NCBI GenBank assembly: GCA_965207345.1
Contig: OZ242280.1
Span: 186,001-250,000, forward strand
Direction of reading: 5' to 3'
DNA from: G965207345 sp965207345
GTDB lineage: Bacteria; Pseudomonadota; Gammaproteobacteria; PS1; Pseudothioglobaceae
Length of the DNA: 64,000 nucleotides
Below, in pieces: positions 7,530 through 18,071 of this stretch. Within the stretch, counting starts at the first letter, position 1. The number at the start of each line of letters is the position of its first letter. The notes beneath the pieces were generated by a model that ran no database searches, was not told the origin of the DNA, and saw nothing but the letters and a program-made list of their open reading frames with translations. Position numbers and translations under genes: made by a program.

Positions 7530-8336
7530 TCAAACAAAAAAGATTAGTAACACTAAACCTAATAAAATGCGGTAAATAACAAAAGGGAACATACCAATCA
7601 CAGCAAGCATTTTCATAAATAAAGTAATAGTAAAATAAGCAGCAAGCGCTGCTAGACTAAAGCCAAGTATTATGGCGCTGATATCTGTTCTGTCTAAATG
7701 CCCAGCATCAGAAAATAAAGAAATAATTGCTAAAACAGCAGATAATATAATGACAGGAATAGCGAGTAAAAAAGAAAATTTTGCGGATAATTTTTGCGAT
7801 AAACCGAGTAATAGTGCGGCTGTGATAGTAATACCTGCCCTTGAAGTTCCGGGAATAAGTGCTAAAACTTGAAAAAGACCGATAACTCCTGCATCAAAAT
7901 AGCTTATTTTTAGGTGTTTTATTTTACGCTTATTTATCCAAGCTGCTATGCCAAGTAAAATACCAAAACCAAGCGTTGCATAGGCAATAACAGCTATAGA
8001 ACGCAGTTCATTCGCAATGTTATCTTTAAATATTAAACCAGCCAAACCAACTGGAATAGTGGCTAGTATTATTTGCCAAATTATTTTAGCCTCATCATTA
8101 TTTTGCCCACTTATTATGTATTTACTAAAGCCTTGCCAGAGCACACAGAGATATTTTCTAAAATATAAAATTACCGCAACTAATGTGCCTAAATGTAGCG
8201 CAATATCAAATATCAAACCTTGATCATGCCAGTCTGTAAGCTTAGGAATAAGAATTAAATGTGCTGAAGAAGAAATCGGTAAAAATTCACTTGCACCCTG
8301 TACGAGTGCTAAAACAATAATTTGTAGTATTTCCAT
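7530..8336 (-). CDS. uppP: Undecaprenyl-diphosphate phosphatase
   Basis: 268 residues, an integral membrane protein of the BacA/UppP family that recycles undecaprenyl pyrophosphate to the monophosphate carrier for peptidoglycan and O-antigen building. Both family signatures are present: GASEFLPISSSAHL near residue 14 and PGTSRAGITITAALLLGLS near residue 162, which together form the active site. The remaining sequence is a series of hydrophobic helices. Length matches the family (about 265-280). It lies 12 bases downstream of the MidA-like methyltransferase gene and may be co-transcribed with it. Confidence 0.95.
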   Translation of the reverse strand: MEILQIIVLALVQGASEFLPISSSAHLILIPKLTDWHDQGLIFDIALHLGTLVAVILYFRKYLCVLWQGFSKYIISGQNNDEAKIIWQIILATIPVGLAGLIFKDNIANELRSIAVIAYATLGFGILLGIAAWINKRKIKHLKISYFDAGVIGLFQVLALIPGTSRAGITITAALLLGLSQKLSAKFSFLLAIPVIILSAVLAIISLFSDAGHLDRTDISAIILGFSLAALAAYFTITLFMKMLAVIGMFPFVIYRILLGLVLLIFFV

Positions 8337-8348
8337 TTAATATTTCTA

Positions 8349-9485
8349 TTAAACTAAATGATGAGATTTATCAAACTCTTTAAAGCCTGATAATTTTACG
8401 GATTTGTTTTTAGAAAATGCTATAACTTTAAAAATTTCTCCCATAAAATTTGGTAATAATAACTGTTTTACGCCTTGTGCTAATGCCAAATGTGCTTCTT
8501 TTTTTTGCGCTTCACACAATAATTTTTCAATACCTAAATTAAGTAAAAATGCTGCTTGTGTGGTAAAGCCAACAAGTTCAAATCCCAGCTCAAGTGCCAC
8601 ATTTGTAAGATAAGAAAAATGAACACTTGTAGTCATATCCTGCTTACCGATATGAATAAAAGGATTATTATGTGCTCTGTGGCGATAATAACATTTAAGC
8701 GTGCCACCTATACGCTCTGGATGATAATATTCTTTTTGCGTATAACCATAGTCAATAATTAAAATTAAGCCACTACGCATTTTTTCATAAAGTGCGCTCA
8801 GCCAAGGTTTAAGATAAAAATTAAATTCGCTTTCATAACGCTCTATATTTTTTAACGTAGCAAAAGATTTATCTTGGGCTAACAAAGCAAGTATTTGCCG
8901 AGCTTGTGAACCTTGCGGTGCTTTTTTTTGATACCTAAAACACATATCACCGCCTACAACACAAAGCTCACTTAAATTACCAAAATTAAATTCAAAACGT
9001 TTGCTAGGCATGGCATCTAACACCTCATTTGCAATAACGACACCGCTGAAATTTTCAGGCAATGCTTTGAGCCAAACAAAATGCGCAATTAAATGTGGTA
9101 ATTGTTTTTTAAGATAAAGATATTGTCTTTGCTGTAGCTTTGCACTGAGTTCTAAAATATAATAATATTTTGGCAATTTTCCTATTTTGGATAAAGTCTT
9201 TACAACCTCCCCAGCCAGAACACCACTTCCTGCGCCAAATTCTAATATTGCTCCAGCGTCTAATATATTCTCTAATTCTACTAACTGTTTTGCAATTAAG
9301 CGACCAAATAGTGGTGATATCTCTGGTGCGGTTGTAAAATCACCTGCTTTGTGAAATTTTACTAACTCACTGCGATAATAACCGTATTGATGATGATATA
9401 ATGCTAAATTCATAAACTCATCAAAGCCAATCACACCGCCTTTTTGTATAATAGTTTCTTTAATTATTTTTGTAAGCACGAGCAA
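8349..9485 (-). CDS. SAM-dependent methyltransferase, MidA/NDUFAF7 family (COG1565)
   Basis: 378 residues. The N-terminus (GGVIGFDEFMNLALYHHQYGYY) and the SAM-binding loop LEFGAGSGVLAGEV at about 82-95 are typical of the SAM_MT family that includes mitochondrial NDUFAF7, which methylates an arginine in complex I; VVIANEVLDAMP is a further conserved block. The bacterial role is not settled. The likely start is TTG at 9485 (or GTG two codons in); no ATG fits the conserved N-terminus. It is divergent from the folM-like gene with only 5 bases between start codons, so their promoters must lie inside each other's coding sequence or upstream. Confidence 0.85.
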   Translation of the reverse strand: MLVLTKIIKETIIQKGGVIGFDEFMNLALYHHQYGYYRSELVKFHKAGDFTTAPEISPLFGRLIAKQLVELENILDAGAILEFGAGSGVLAGEVVKTLSKIGKLPKYYYILELSAKLQQRQYLYLKKQLPHLIAHFVWLKALPENFSGVVIANEVLDAMPSKRFEFNFGNLSELCVVGGDMCFRYQKKAPQGSQARQILALLAQDKSFATLKNIERYESEFNFYLKPWLSALYEKMRSGLILIIDYGYTQKEYYHPERIGGTLKCYYRHRAHNNPFIHIGKQDMTTSVHFSYLTNVALELGFELVGFTTQAAFLLNLGIEKLLCEAQKKEAHLALAQGVKQLLLPNFMGEIFKVIAFSKNKSVKLSGFKEFDKSHHLV

Positions 9486-9490
9486 TCTCT

Positions 9491-10207
9491 ATGAAAAAAA
9501 CGGCATTAGTAACTGGTTCAGCAAAACGCATTGGTGCAGAAATTATCCGCACACTACATGCACAAAATTATGTGGTTATTATCCATTATAAATCTTCAAA
9601 AAACCAAGCAAATATGCTTGCCCGACAACTTAATTTAATACGCAAAGATTCCGCACGTGCCATTTATGCCGATTTAGCTAAATTGGATGATATTAAAAAT
9701 TTAGCTACTCAAATTAGTCATCTTAATTTACTGGTTAATAATGCTTCTAGGTTTTATTCAACCCCTTTTGAAAAAGCAACTATAACTGATTGGCATGAAC
9801 TCATAAATCATAACTTAACGAGTGCTTTTTTTCTCACACAAGCACTACATACTCTTTTAAAAAAAACACAAGGCTCCGTTATTAATCTCATTGATATTCA
9901 CGCTGAGCGCCCGCTTAAAAATTATAACATTTATAACATTACTAAAGCAGGTATGGCAATGATGACAAAATCTTTAGCCAAAGAATTAGCACCTGATATT
10001 CGTGTTAATGGCATTGCGCCTGGCTCTATTTTATTGCCATCTGAAAAACAAGAACAGTTTGAACAACAAAAAATCCTAGAAAAAATTGCACTTAAAAAAC
10101 AAGGTGTGCCTCAAGACATTGCGAATGCCCTATATTTTTTAGCAAACGCACCTTATATAACTGGGCAAATTCTCACTATAGATGGCGGGCGTACACTCAA
10201 CCAATAA
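9491..10207 (+). CDS. folM: Pteridine reductase-like short-chain dehydrogenase
   Basis: 238 residues of the short-chain dehydrogenase/reductase fold. The NADPH loop TGSAKRIGAEI (8-18), with Arg in the second position as in pteridine reductases, is followed by NNAS, the catalytic YNITKAG (Tyr-x3-Lys) and VNGIAPGSI. FolM-type enzymes reduce dihydropterins or dihydrofolate. Other SDRs remain possible, but the TGSAKRIG motif and the length favour this group. Followed by a 430-base gap before the RNase gene. Confidence 0.75.
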   Translation: MKKTALVTGSAKRIGAEIIRTLHAQNYVVIIHYKSSKNQANMLARQLNLIRKDSARAIYADLAKLDDIKNLATQISHLNLLVNNASRFYSTPFEKATITDWHELINHNLTSAFFLTQALHTLLKKTQGSVINLIDIHAERPLKNYNIYNITKAGMAMMTKSLAKELAPDIRVNGIAPGSILLPSEKQEQFEQQKILEKIALKKQGVPQDIANALYFLANAPYITGQILTIDGGRTLNQ

Positions 10208-10637
10208 TTCTTTGGCTAAAAAATAAATAATGCTACGCAATAATTATGATAGAATGACGCCCTAGCATAGTGCGTAATTTAGGCTAATGTAGCTTATGCT
10301 GATATTGAAAGCATTAAAGAAATCAGCAAATAAATAAAACAATTTTGAAGATTTTTAGCAAAAAAATTGCACTTTTCTAAAAACTAATTCTTAGGTGGTT
10401 TGCCTTATTTTTTGTACTACAAAATGAAAATATAAAAATATGCAAATAGACACTGAGACTACTAATTTAAGCTATTTTGACACGAAAACAAATTTTTTAA
10501 TAAAATTCATTTTTAGTATTCACACAAGGATATTTTAGATATGATTTATTACCGCTTCACATCACTAAATCTTAATCATTTTGATGTAAATCTGACGTTG
10601 TTCTGTGTGGCAAATAGCACTAATACGGGACAAGCTT
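10208..10637. promoter_or_regulatory. 430-base leader/promoter region of the RNase E/G gene
   Basis: A long gene-free stretch before an RNase E family gene. Escherichia coli rne has a long 5' untranslated leader that mediates feedback control, so a similar arrangement is plausible. Visible items: a TATGAT/TAGAAT overlap at 10245-10255 that could be a -10 box, and a short stem GCTGAT...ATCAGC around 10298-10335. A 53-codon frame beginning at ATG 10541 runs past the RNase start in another phase; its coding status is doubtful. Confidence 0.35.
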
Positions 10638-12413
10638 ATGAATTATATCTTGATAAACGCCACACACGAGGAGGAAGTTCGGGTTGCTGTTGTTAAAAAT
10701 AAAATATTAACCGACTTAGATGTTGAAAGTAGCCTAAATAAAAAAAACAAAGGTAATATATACAAAGGCAGGATTTCTAAAATTGAAACAAGTTTAGAGG
10801 CAGCTTTTGTTGATTATGGTAAAGAAAGACAAGGATTTTTGCCGTTAAAGGAAATTTCTAATATTTACTACCCTGAAAATAAAAATAAAGAAAAGCTTAA
10901 AATTTCCGACGTTTTAACAGAAAACAAGGAACTTATTGTTCAGGTAGATAAAGAAGAAAGAGGTAATAAAGGCGCAGCACTGACAACTTTTATCAACTTG
11001 GTTGGCACTTATATGATTTTTATGCCAACTAAAAATAACGGCATTAATATCTCCAAACAAGTGCGCATGAATGAGCGCAAAAATCTTCAAGATATTAGCA
11101 AAAAATTAGACATAGCTAGCAATACAAGTATTATCTTACGCACTGTTGCTTCTGGTAAAAGCCAAGAAGAAATACAATGGGAAGTTGATTATCTTAAAGG
11201 TTTGTGGGATTCTATTTTGAAAAAAAGTGAAAACCATGATGCACCTTTTTTAATTTATCAAGAAAGTGATATTATCATTCGCAGTATTCGCGATTATTTG
11301 CGCGATGATATTGATAGTGTAATTATTGACAATTTAAAAAAATTTAAGAATGCAAAAGAATTTATTACTTTTGTTTTGCCGCATTATTTACACAAAATAA
11401 AGTTTTTTGATATTGAAGAAAAATCACTATTTAGCCACATAGGTATTGAGAACCAAGTCAATAATGTTTTTAAACGCGAAATATCTTTAGAATCAGGTGC
11501 AACTGTTGTTTTTGATACTACCGAAGCTTTAACTGCTATTGATATTAACTCTGCACGCGCAAATAAAGGTAGCAATATTGAAGATACCGCTTACAGAACA
11601 AACTTAGAAGCTGCTAGAGAAATTGCAAATCAACTGCGTCTAAGAGATGCCGGTGGTTTAATTGTGATTGATTTTATTGATATGAACTCATCTGAACACC
11701 AAAAATTAACTGAAGCTGAGTTACAAAAAACACTAGGTAAAGACAGAGCACGCACGCGTATTGGCAATATCTCAAATTTTGGACTTTTAGAAATGTCTCG
11801 GCAAAGAATTCGTAGCTCAGTACTTGAGGCAACACAAAGGGTATGTGCTCAATGCGAAGGCAAAGGCACTATACCAACTATTCCTGGATTAGCACTACAA
11901 ATTTTAAGATTCTTAGAAGATAGTTGCAATGCTACTAAAAGCACTGCAGAGGTTACAATTAAATCAACCATTGAAGTCATTACTTATCTGCTAAATGAGA
12001 AACGCCATCATATTACAAATTTAGAGATTAAACATCAAGTTAAAATTATTTTATTGCCGCATGCTTATAAAACATTTCCCTATTACGAAATTAAGAAAAA
12101 AACAACACCTAGTGATCCACATCACAAAAGCTATCAAGGTATTTCTAAAACTGAGATTTTGCCTGATTTACTTATTAAAAAACCTATTTCTGATATACCG
12201 CTAATTGATATTTATCGCCCAAATACACCTCTTCCAATTAAAAAAACATCTTGGCTTAGCCATTTAGCCACCATTTTTTCCAGCATTTCCACCTCTAAGC
12301 GCAAACAAAAAGTAAAAAAAACCAATCAAAAACGGAGATATTACAAAAATTCTAGTACTAAAGTTCATAAAAATTCTCGGCGCTTAGAAAATAAAAGAAA
12401 AAATATGCGCTAA
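10638..12413 (+). CDS. rne: Ribonuclease E/G family endoribonuclease
   Basis: About 591 residues from ATG 10638; this start is chosen because MNYILINATHEEEVRVAVV aligns with the conserved RNase E opening. An S1 RNA-binding domain follows (GNIYKGRISKIETSLEAAFV, about 37-120), then the 5'-sensor/DNase I-like catalytic core with the metal-binding aspartates in TAIDINSARA and VIDFID, and the zinc-link CAQCEGKGT. Cleaves single-stranded RNA in decay and rRNA/tRNA maturation. The long degradosome scaffold of enterobacterial RNase E is missing; instead there is a short, very basic tail (KRKQKVKKTNQKRRYYK) that could bind RNA. It could be named rng by length; the zinc-link and S1 are shared by both. 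Confidence 0.88.
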   Translation: MNYILINATHEEEVRVAVVKNKILTDLDVESSLNKKNKGNIYKGRISKIETSLEAAFVDYGKERQGFLPLKEISNIYYPENKNKEKLKISDVLTENKELIVQVDKEERGNKGAALTTFINLVGTYMIFMPTKNNGINISKQVRMNERKNLQDISKKLDIASNTSIILRTVASGKSQEEIQWEVDYLKGLWDSILKKSENHDAPFLIYQESDIIIRSIRDYLRDDIDSVIIDNLKKFKNAKEFITFVLPHYLHKIKFFDIEEKSLFSHIGIENQVNNVFKREISLESGATVVFDTTEALTAIDINSARANKGSNIEDTAYRTNLEAAREIANQLRLRDAGGLIVIDFIDMNSSEHQKLTEAELQKTLGKDRARTRIGNISNFGLLEMSRQRIRSSVLEATQRVCAQCEGKGTIPTIPGLALQILRFLEDSCNATKSTAEVTIKSTIEVITYLLNEKRHHITNLEIKHQVKIILLPHAYKTFPYYEIKKKTTPSDPHHKSYQGISKTEILPDLLIKKPISDIPLIDIYRPNTPLPIKKTSWLSHLATIFSSISTSKRKQKVKKTNQKRRYYKNSSTKVHKNSRRLENKRKNMR

Positions 12414-12447
12414 AAATATCACTGATAAAAATATTATTTTTGTAAAT

Positions 12448-13284
12448 ATGGTAAAACGCACACAAAAATATGCTCTTTTTGGTTATCCAGTTGCACATAG
12501 TTTATCGCCCATTATTCATCAGAGTTTCGCGCGTGATTTAAAAAAAACTATCCGCTACGAAAAAATACTAACCTCTAAAAGTAATTTTAAACAAACTGTA
12601 TATAAATTTATTAAATCTGGTGGTTTAGGGTTTAATATCACTGTGCCACTTAAACATGAGGCATTTGCTATGAGTGATACACTCACAGAGGTAGCTAAGA
12701 TAGCAAAAGCAGTTAATACGATAAAAATAGAGAATAATAAATGCATTGGTGATAATACAGATGGTGTTGGTTTAGTACGTGATTTAACGCATTATTTAAA
12801 GCTTAATCTAACTAATAAGCGTTTACTGATTTTAGGTGCAGGTGGTGCAGCACGCGGTATATTATTGCCATTACTTAAACAAAAACCAGCGCTTGTTATG
12901 ATTGCAAATCGTACTGAAGAAAAGGCGGTAATACTTGCTAAAGAATTTAGCTCCTATGGTAATACTTGCGGGTTTGCTTTGACTAAAATTAAAAATGAAA
13001 GGTTAGATGCAATTATCAATGCTACTTCTGCATCTTTAGAAAATAAAATGCCTATTCTGCCTGAAAATTTAGCAAAAAAGGCTCTTTGCTATGATTTGGT
13101 GTATGGTGAAAAGAAAACTCCTTTTATACAATGGGCAAAAAAGAATGGTGCAAGTCAAGTTGCAGATGGCACAGGTATGTTGATTGAGCAGGCAGCATAC
13201 TCCTTTGCATTTTGGTTTGGAGAAATGCCACAAACAAAAAACATACGAAGAGAATTAAAAGCGTATACACACAAAATAATATAG
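12448..13284 (+). CDS. aroE: Shikimate dehydrogenase
   Basis: 278 residues. NADP-dependent reduction of 3-dehydroshikimate to shikimate in aromatic amino acid synthesis. Substrate site: YPVAHSLSPIIHQ near residue 13 and FNITVPLKHEA around 65-75 with the catalytic Lys; cofactor loop LGAGGAARGILLPLL at 131; NRT in the adenine-binding region; C-terminal DGTGMLIEQAA. Length and motif order are typical. It follows the RNase gene by 34 bases on the same strand. Confidence 0.95.
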   Translation: MVKRTQKYALFGYPVAHSLSPIIHQSFARDLKKTIRYEKILTSKSNFKQTVYKFIKSGGLGFNITVPLKHEAFAMSDTLTEVAKIAKAVNTIKIENNKCIGDNTDGVGLVRDLTHYLKLNLTNKRLLILGAGGAARGILLPLLKQKPALVMIANRTEEKAVILAKEFSSYGNTCGFALTKIKNERLDAIINATSASLENKMPILPENLAKKALCYDLVYGEKKTPFIQWAKKNGASQVADGTGMLIEQAAYSFAFWFGEMPQTKNIRRELKAYTHKII

Positions 13285-13448
13285 TAATAAATTTATTTGA
13301 ATGCAATTTTGCTTGATTTTATATTTTTTGGAAAATAAAAAAAGCAGAATATATATCGCCGTAGCATTATTTTAAATTTTTACTAACCAAATCCATTATC
13401 ATTAGAAAGTGTTACGAGGAAAATAATTTAATAAAAACTGGCATTAAG

Positions 13449-14093
13449 TCAAGGTGCAAGACGCACGATGGACCAGTTATTTTTTTCGTCTTTTTTATAT
13501 AAAAAACGATCATGCAAGCGATTATTTCTACCTTGCCAAAACTCTATATTATGGGCTATAACACGATAGCCACCCCAGAACTCAGGCTTGGGTATAATAT
13601 TTTTTGCAAAGCTCTTGGATGATTTTTGATAACTATCTTCTAATGTTTTTCTAGAAGCTATTACTGCACTTTGATACGATGCCCAAGCACTAATCTGACT
13701 CTCCCTCGGGCGCGTAGCAAAATATAGTGCTGATTCCTTTTCACTAATTTTTTCAGCATAACCTATGATGTGAACTTGTCTTTCTAAACTAAGCCAATTA
13801 AAAGTAAGAGCAACTTGATTATTTTCCCTTATCTGCCGTGCTTTTTGACTATTATGATTCGTAAAGAAGACAAAGCCTTCTTTTTCACTTACGTATTGCA
13901 AAAGCACTGTGCGTGTACTCACACTGCCATTTCTTGTAGCGCTCGCTAAAACCATTGCATTAGCAAACGCTATATTCGTTGCTTTAGCAGTATTTAACCA
14001 ATGCTCAAATTCTGTAAAGGGGTTTAAACTTATCTCTGATTTTAACAATGTAGACTTGCTATATGATCTTCTTAGATAACTTAAATTTATCAT
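13449..14093 (-). CDS. pdxH: Pyridoxine/pyridoxamine 5'-phosphate oxidase
   Basis: 214 residues, FMN-dependent oxidase that makes pyridoxal 5'-phosphate. Signatures: RTVLLQYVSEKEGFVFFTN with the FMN-binding SQKARQI, PRESQISAWAS, and the C-terminal hallmark FWQGRNNRLHDRFLY. Length equals the family norm (about 210-220). It lies 24 bases downstream of the ubiH-like gene on the same strand, so the two are likely one transcript. Confidence 0.95.
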   Translation of the reverse strand: MINLSYLRRSYSKSTLLKSEISLNPFTEFEHWLNTAKATNIAFANAMVLASATRNGSVSTRTVLLQYVSEKEGFVFFTNHNSQKARQIRENNQVALTFNWLSLERQVHIIGYAEKISEKESALYFATRPRESQISAWASYQSAVIASRKTLEDSYQKSSKSFAKNIIPKPEFWGGYRVIAHNIEFWQGRNNRLHDRFLYKKDEKNNWSIVRLAP

Positions 14094-14117
14094 CGCACTA
14101 TTATCTCTTTAATAATA

Positions 14118-15302
14118 TTAAGATTGTGTTAGATGATGAGTAATTACATAGTGAATAGGTGAAAAATGTTTAGCAAATTTAAGCATAAAATATCTAATTG
14201 GTTTTATAAAAGGCGCATCATTTGTAAATAAAGAAACAACACCATTCGTGCCCATATACATCAATTTTGCAAGTGGCACTTGCCTACATTCATAAGATTT
14301 TAAAAGCGAATAATTACCAACATCTTGACGGCGGCGATAAGCTCTTATGACTAATTCAGCAAGTAAGTTTTGACCGTGCAGTCCTAAATTAAAACCATGT
14401 GCAGTTACTGGGTGCATAGCCACTGCTGCATCACCAATTAAAGCAAGACGCCTAGCAATAAAACGTTTAGCAAAAACACCTTGTAAAGCGTAAGTATAAC
14501 GCTTATCTGTGAATTTCATTTTGCCCATTTTATTTTGTAGCATGGTGCTGATATAATGAGCAAATTTATTATTAGACAATGCTATCACACTATCCACTTC
14601 ACCAATATTTACAGTAAGTATAACTGAATAGTAATGCGGTGAACCACGATATGTTATAGGCAATAATGCTAGCGTTTTTTGATAATTAAAATATTCACGC
14701 GCAATATTATGATGCGCTATAGTGTTTTGTGCACGCGCTACGATCATTGTTTTAGAAAAATTTTCAATAGTTGCTGCAATACCCACTTGCTCTCTAACAC
14801 GAGAAAAGCGACTATCTGCTGCTACGACCAATTTAGCACGTACTTCTTTGGTATTATTTAATAATAAAACATTTTCTAAATCTTTTTGTGTTATTTTATC
14901 TAATGTTACCTCGGTTAGTAATTCAATATTTTCTGCTGCATGTACAATAGAAAACAAAGCTCTTCTAATTAAATGATTAGCAACTAAATAACCCAGCGCA
15001 TCTAAATGCGCGTGTTCTGCTTTAAAAACTAACCCATCCTTGTGGTTATTGCCATTAAACACTTGGGCTTCGCTAATAGGTGTTATGTCATCAGAGGCAA
15101 TTAATTGCCACACGCCCAGTTTTTTTAAAATCTTAACTGAGGCATGTGTAAGCGCAATTTCTCTGCCATCGTCTTTAGCATTAGAAATAATATCCAGTGA
15201 TGATTTTTCTACTAATAAAATTTTTAAACGCGAAGCGCGAAGCGAAGCAGCAAAAGCAAGCCCAACAGGACCACCGCCAACAATAACAATATCATATAAC
15301 AT
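14118..15302 (-). CDS. ubiH: UbiH/COQ6-family FAD monooxygenase (ubiquinone synthesis)
   Basis: 394 residues. A class A flavin hydroxylase: N-terminal dinucleotide site IVGGGPVGLAFAASL (6-20), the middle motif VVAADSRFSRVREQVGI (the DG-motif region, here with S after D as in many UbiH proteins), and the third FAD motif LIGDAAVAMHPVTAHGFNLGL. The UbiH/UbiF/COQ6 group hydroxylates the ubiquinone ring. Which ring position it acts on cannot be settled from sequence alone; ubiH is used as the family name. With ispB elsewhere in the window it supports ubiquinone respiration. Confidence 0.85.
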   Translation of the reverse strand: MLYDIVIVGGGPVGLAFAASLRASRLKILLVEKSSLDIISNAKDDGREIALTHASVKILKKLGVWQLIASDDITPISEAQVFNGNNHKDGLVFKAEHAHLDALGYLVANHLIRRALFSIVHAAENIELLTEVTLDKITQKDLENVLLLNNTKEVRAKLVVAADSRFSRVREQVGIAATIENFSKTMIVARAQNTIAHHNIAREYFNYQKTLALLPITYRGSPHYYSVILTVNIGEVDSVIALSNNKFAHYISTMLQNKMGKMKFTDKRYTYALQGVFAKRFIARRLALIGDAAVAMHPVTAHGFNLGLHGQNLLAELVIRAYRRRQDVGNYSLLKSYECRQVPLAKLMYMGTNGVVSLFTNDAPFIKPIRYFMLKFAKHFSPIHYVITHHLTQS

Positions 15303-15499
15303 TTTTATTCTTGGTTAAAAAAATAATATTCATTTTACCTGCCAGATACGGCAAAATGCCTAGTATTTAGACCAAGTCAATTAATAATTGGTGCAAAGTT
15401 ATAAACGCTACAGAAATAACTGATTTAAAATTGAGCATGAAATAGTTTTTCAATGCTAAGATTATACGAAATATTTTAAAAAATAAACTTTTTATAACA

Positions 15500-17771
15500 C
15501 TAACGCATAGCTTTGGCAGCTTGCACCATATTGACTAATGCCTCTTCTGTTTCTTTCCAGTCACGAGTTTTCAAGCCACAATCAGGATTAACCCACAAAC
15601 GCTCAGCTGGTATCTTGCTTGCTGCCTTAATTAGTAAAGTTTTCATCTTCTCAACGGCTGGCACTAATGGTGAGTGAATATCGTAAACGCCAGGGCCTAT
15701 AGAATTAGGATAGTCAAAACGATCAAAAACATCAAGCAATTTCATATTAGAGCGCGAGCATTCTATTGAAATTACATCAGCATCCAACGCTGCTATAGAG
15801 GTAATAATATCATTAAACTCACTGTAACACATATGCGAATGTATTTGCGTTGTATCAGCAACACCAGAGGAAGCAAGCCGAAAACTTTCCACCGCCCAAG
15901 TCAGATATTCCTCCCAGTCACAGCGACGTAGCGGTAACCCCTCACGTAGTGCTGGTTCATCTATTTGAATGATACGCATACCAGCAGTTTCTAAATCAAC
16001 AACTTCATCGCGAAGTGCTAAACCAATTTGGCGGGCAATATCAGCACGAGCAATATCATCACGCACAAAAGACCAGCATAAAATCGTTATCGGGCCAGTC
16101 AACATAGCTTTTACTGGTTTTATTGTACAGCCTTGTGCATAGGAACTCCAAGACACGGTCATAGGTTCAGGTCGACTAATATCACCATAAAGAATAGGAG
16201 GCTTAACACAGCGAGAGCCATAACTTTGCACCCATCCAGCATTCGTTACCATCATACCATCCAATAATTCGCCAAAATACTCAACCATATCATTGCGTTC
16301 AGGTTCGCCGTGCACTAACACATCTAGACCTATTTTCTCTTGGCGGTTAATAACACCTTTAATCTCAGACTGCATTGCTTCTTGATAACCTGATTCATCT
16401 AACACACCTGCTTTGAATTGACTGCGAATAGATCTAATAGATTCAGTTTGTGGAAAAGAACCAATGGTGGTGGTGGGGAATAAAGGTAAATTCAGTTGTT
16501 CACACCGCACTTGTGCCCGCTTGGTATAAGAAGAATGTCGTCTTTGCATATCTTTAGTAATAGCAACAACACGTTGCTTAACGCTTTCTTTATGAATACG
16601 TACGGACATACGGCGCAATCGCGCTACTTGATCGCTATCTGCAAATGCTGTCTGATTTTTCTGGCCAGCTAGAGCCTGCCCTAAAAGCGCTATTTCACGA
16701 CATTTTTGAATTGCAAAAGCAAACCATCTGCTCATTTCTGAATTCTAGTTGCGTTTCCTGCCCTAAATCTACAGGGATATGAAGCAATGAGCAGGAAGAA
16801 CTGACCCATAATTTTTTGTGTGTAGTAGTGGCCTGCTGTAATTGGCTAAGATGATGATTAAGATCAGCACGCCAAACATTTCTGCCATCTACAATACCTA
16901 ATGATAAGACTTTATCCGATGGCCACTGCAAAAGTGTAGTAAGCCAATCATTATCAGTGGTGACATCTATATGTAGCCCTGCAACTGGCAAGTTTGCAAC
17001 TATCGCTATATTGTGTTTAAAGCTACCAAAATAGCTGCTTAACAACAATTGAATATCAATCTGCGTAAAACAACTGTAAGCATTGCTAAAAGCGCGTTGC
17101 CACTCGCTTGGCAAATCTAGTGCCAAGATAGGTTCATCCATTTGCACCCAATCTATCTTTTGACGTGCAAGCTCTGTGAGTATCTGTGCATAGACATCAG
17201 TCAATCGCTTAAGAAGATCTAATTTATTAAAATCAGAACCATTACAACGTGCTAACCATAAATAACTAAGCGGACCGAGTAATACTACTTTAGGATGATA
17301 ACCGCATTGCTTTGCCTCTTCTACTTCCTTAAATAAAGGAGCATAGCCTAAGTGAAATTCTTGTTGTGCATTTAATTCAGGCACCAGATAATGATAATTG
17401 GTATTAAACCATTTAGTCATTTCACATGGTTGTGCATCCTTACCAGAAGGAGCACGCCCTCGCGCCATACGAAAAAGCGTATCCACATCTGCTTCCTTGC
17501 TGGTATTAAATCTTTTTGGTATCGCTCCTACAAGTAACGATGTGTTTAACACATGATCATACCAAGCAAAATCACCAACAGTAACAAAATCTAATCCAGC
17601 TTCAAACTGAACACGCCAATTATTTTTCCGAATCATCGCACCTATGCGGTGTAACTCTAGTTGATCAATTTTTTCATTCCAATAGGATTCCAATGCTTTT
17701 TTATATTCTCGGTTAGGGCCAAGACGCGGAAAACCAAGAATATGAGTTGGGTGAGTAGAATTAATTATCAT
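15500..17771 (-). pseudogene. metE: Cobalamin-independent methionine synthase, frameshifted
   Basis: Two overlapping frames together encode one MetE of about 755 residues, the normal length. The N-terminal half (16695-17771) starts MIINSTHPTHILGFPRLG and ends past VDLGQETQLEFRNE; the C-terminal half (15500-16735) resumes at RWFAFAIQKCREIALLGQ. The junction near 16730 needs removal of one base (a C in the coding strand) to restore one frame. All C-terminal zinc and substrate residues appear intact (HSHMCYSEFND, SIECSRSN, DCGLKTR), so the break is either recent or an assembly/sequencing error. MetE transfers a methyl group from methyltetrahydrofolate triglutamate to homocysteine. No cobalamin or SAM riboswitch was recognised upstream. 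Confidence 0.85.
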
Positions 17772-18071
17772 AAGTATTATTATTTTGTAAGTTAAAACAT
17801 ATCAGCTTTTATCACGCATTATGATAAAAACTTAAAATAATCAAAGGATGTATTGCACTAATGCTAAATTAAAATAACTACCTTGAAAAATAATTACCAC
17901 TGAGATAACAAAAGACTAGCATAAAAACACAATCACTAACTTGCAAACTCCAAAAAACCTTTGGGAATTATACACAAAACTAAATATAATGTTGTAAAAA
18001 TAGTCTGCGCCCTACTATATTAAATTTTAGGTAAAATTAGTATATTTGTTTCATTTAATTAAAATCAAAAA
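17772..18071. other. Gene-free region upstream of metE
   Basis: About 300 AT-rich bases between the metE start and the decayed ligase remnant. It must contain the metE promoter, but no convincing promoter pair, operator or riboswitch could be picked out by eye, and no reading frame is worth noting. Confidence 0.5.

Noticed and set aside
10541..10702. 53-codon frame starting ATG 10541 with AAGGA upstream, running over the RNase E/G start
   Set aside because: Low-complexity, no similarity I recognise, and it overlaps a firmly placed start; could be a leader peptide but there is no further support.
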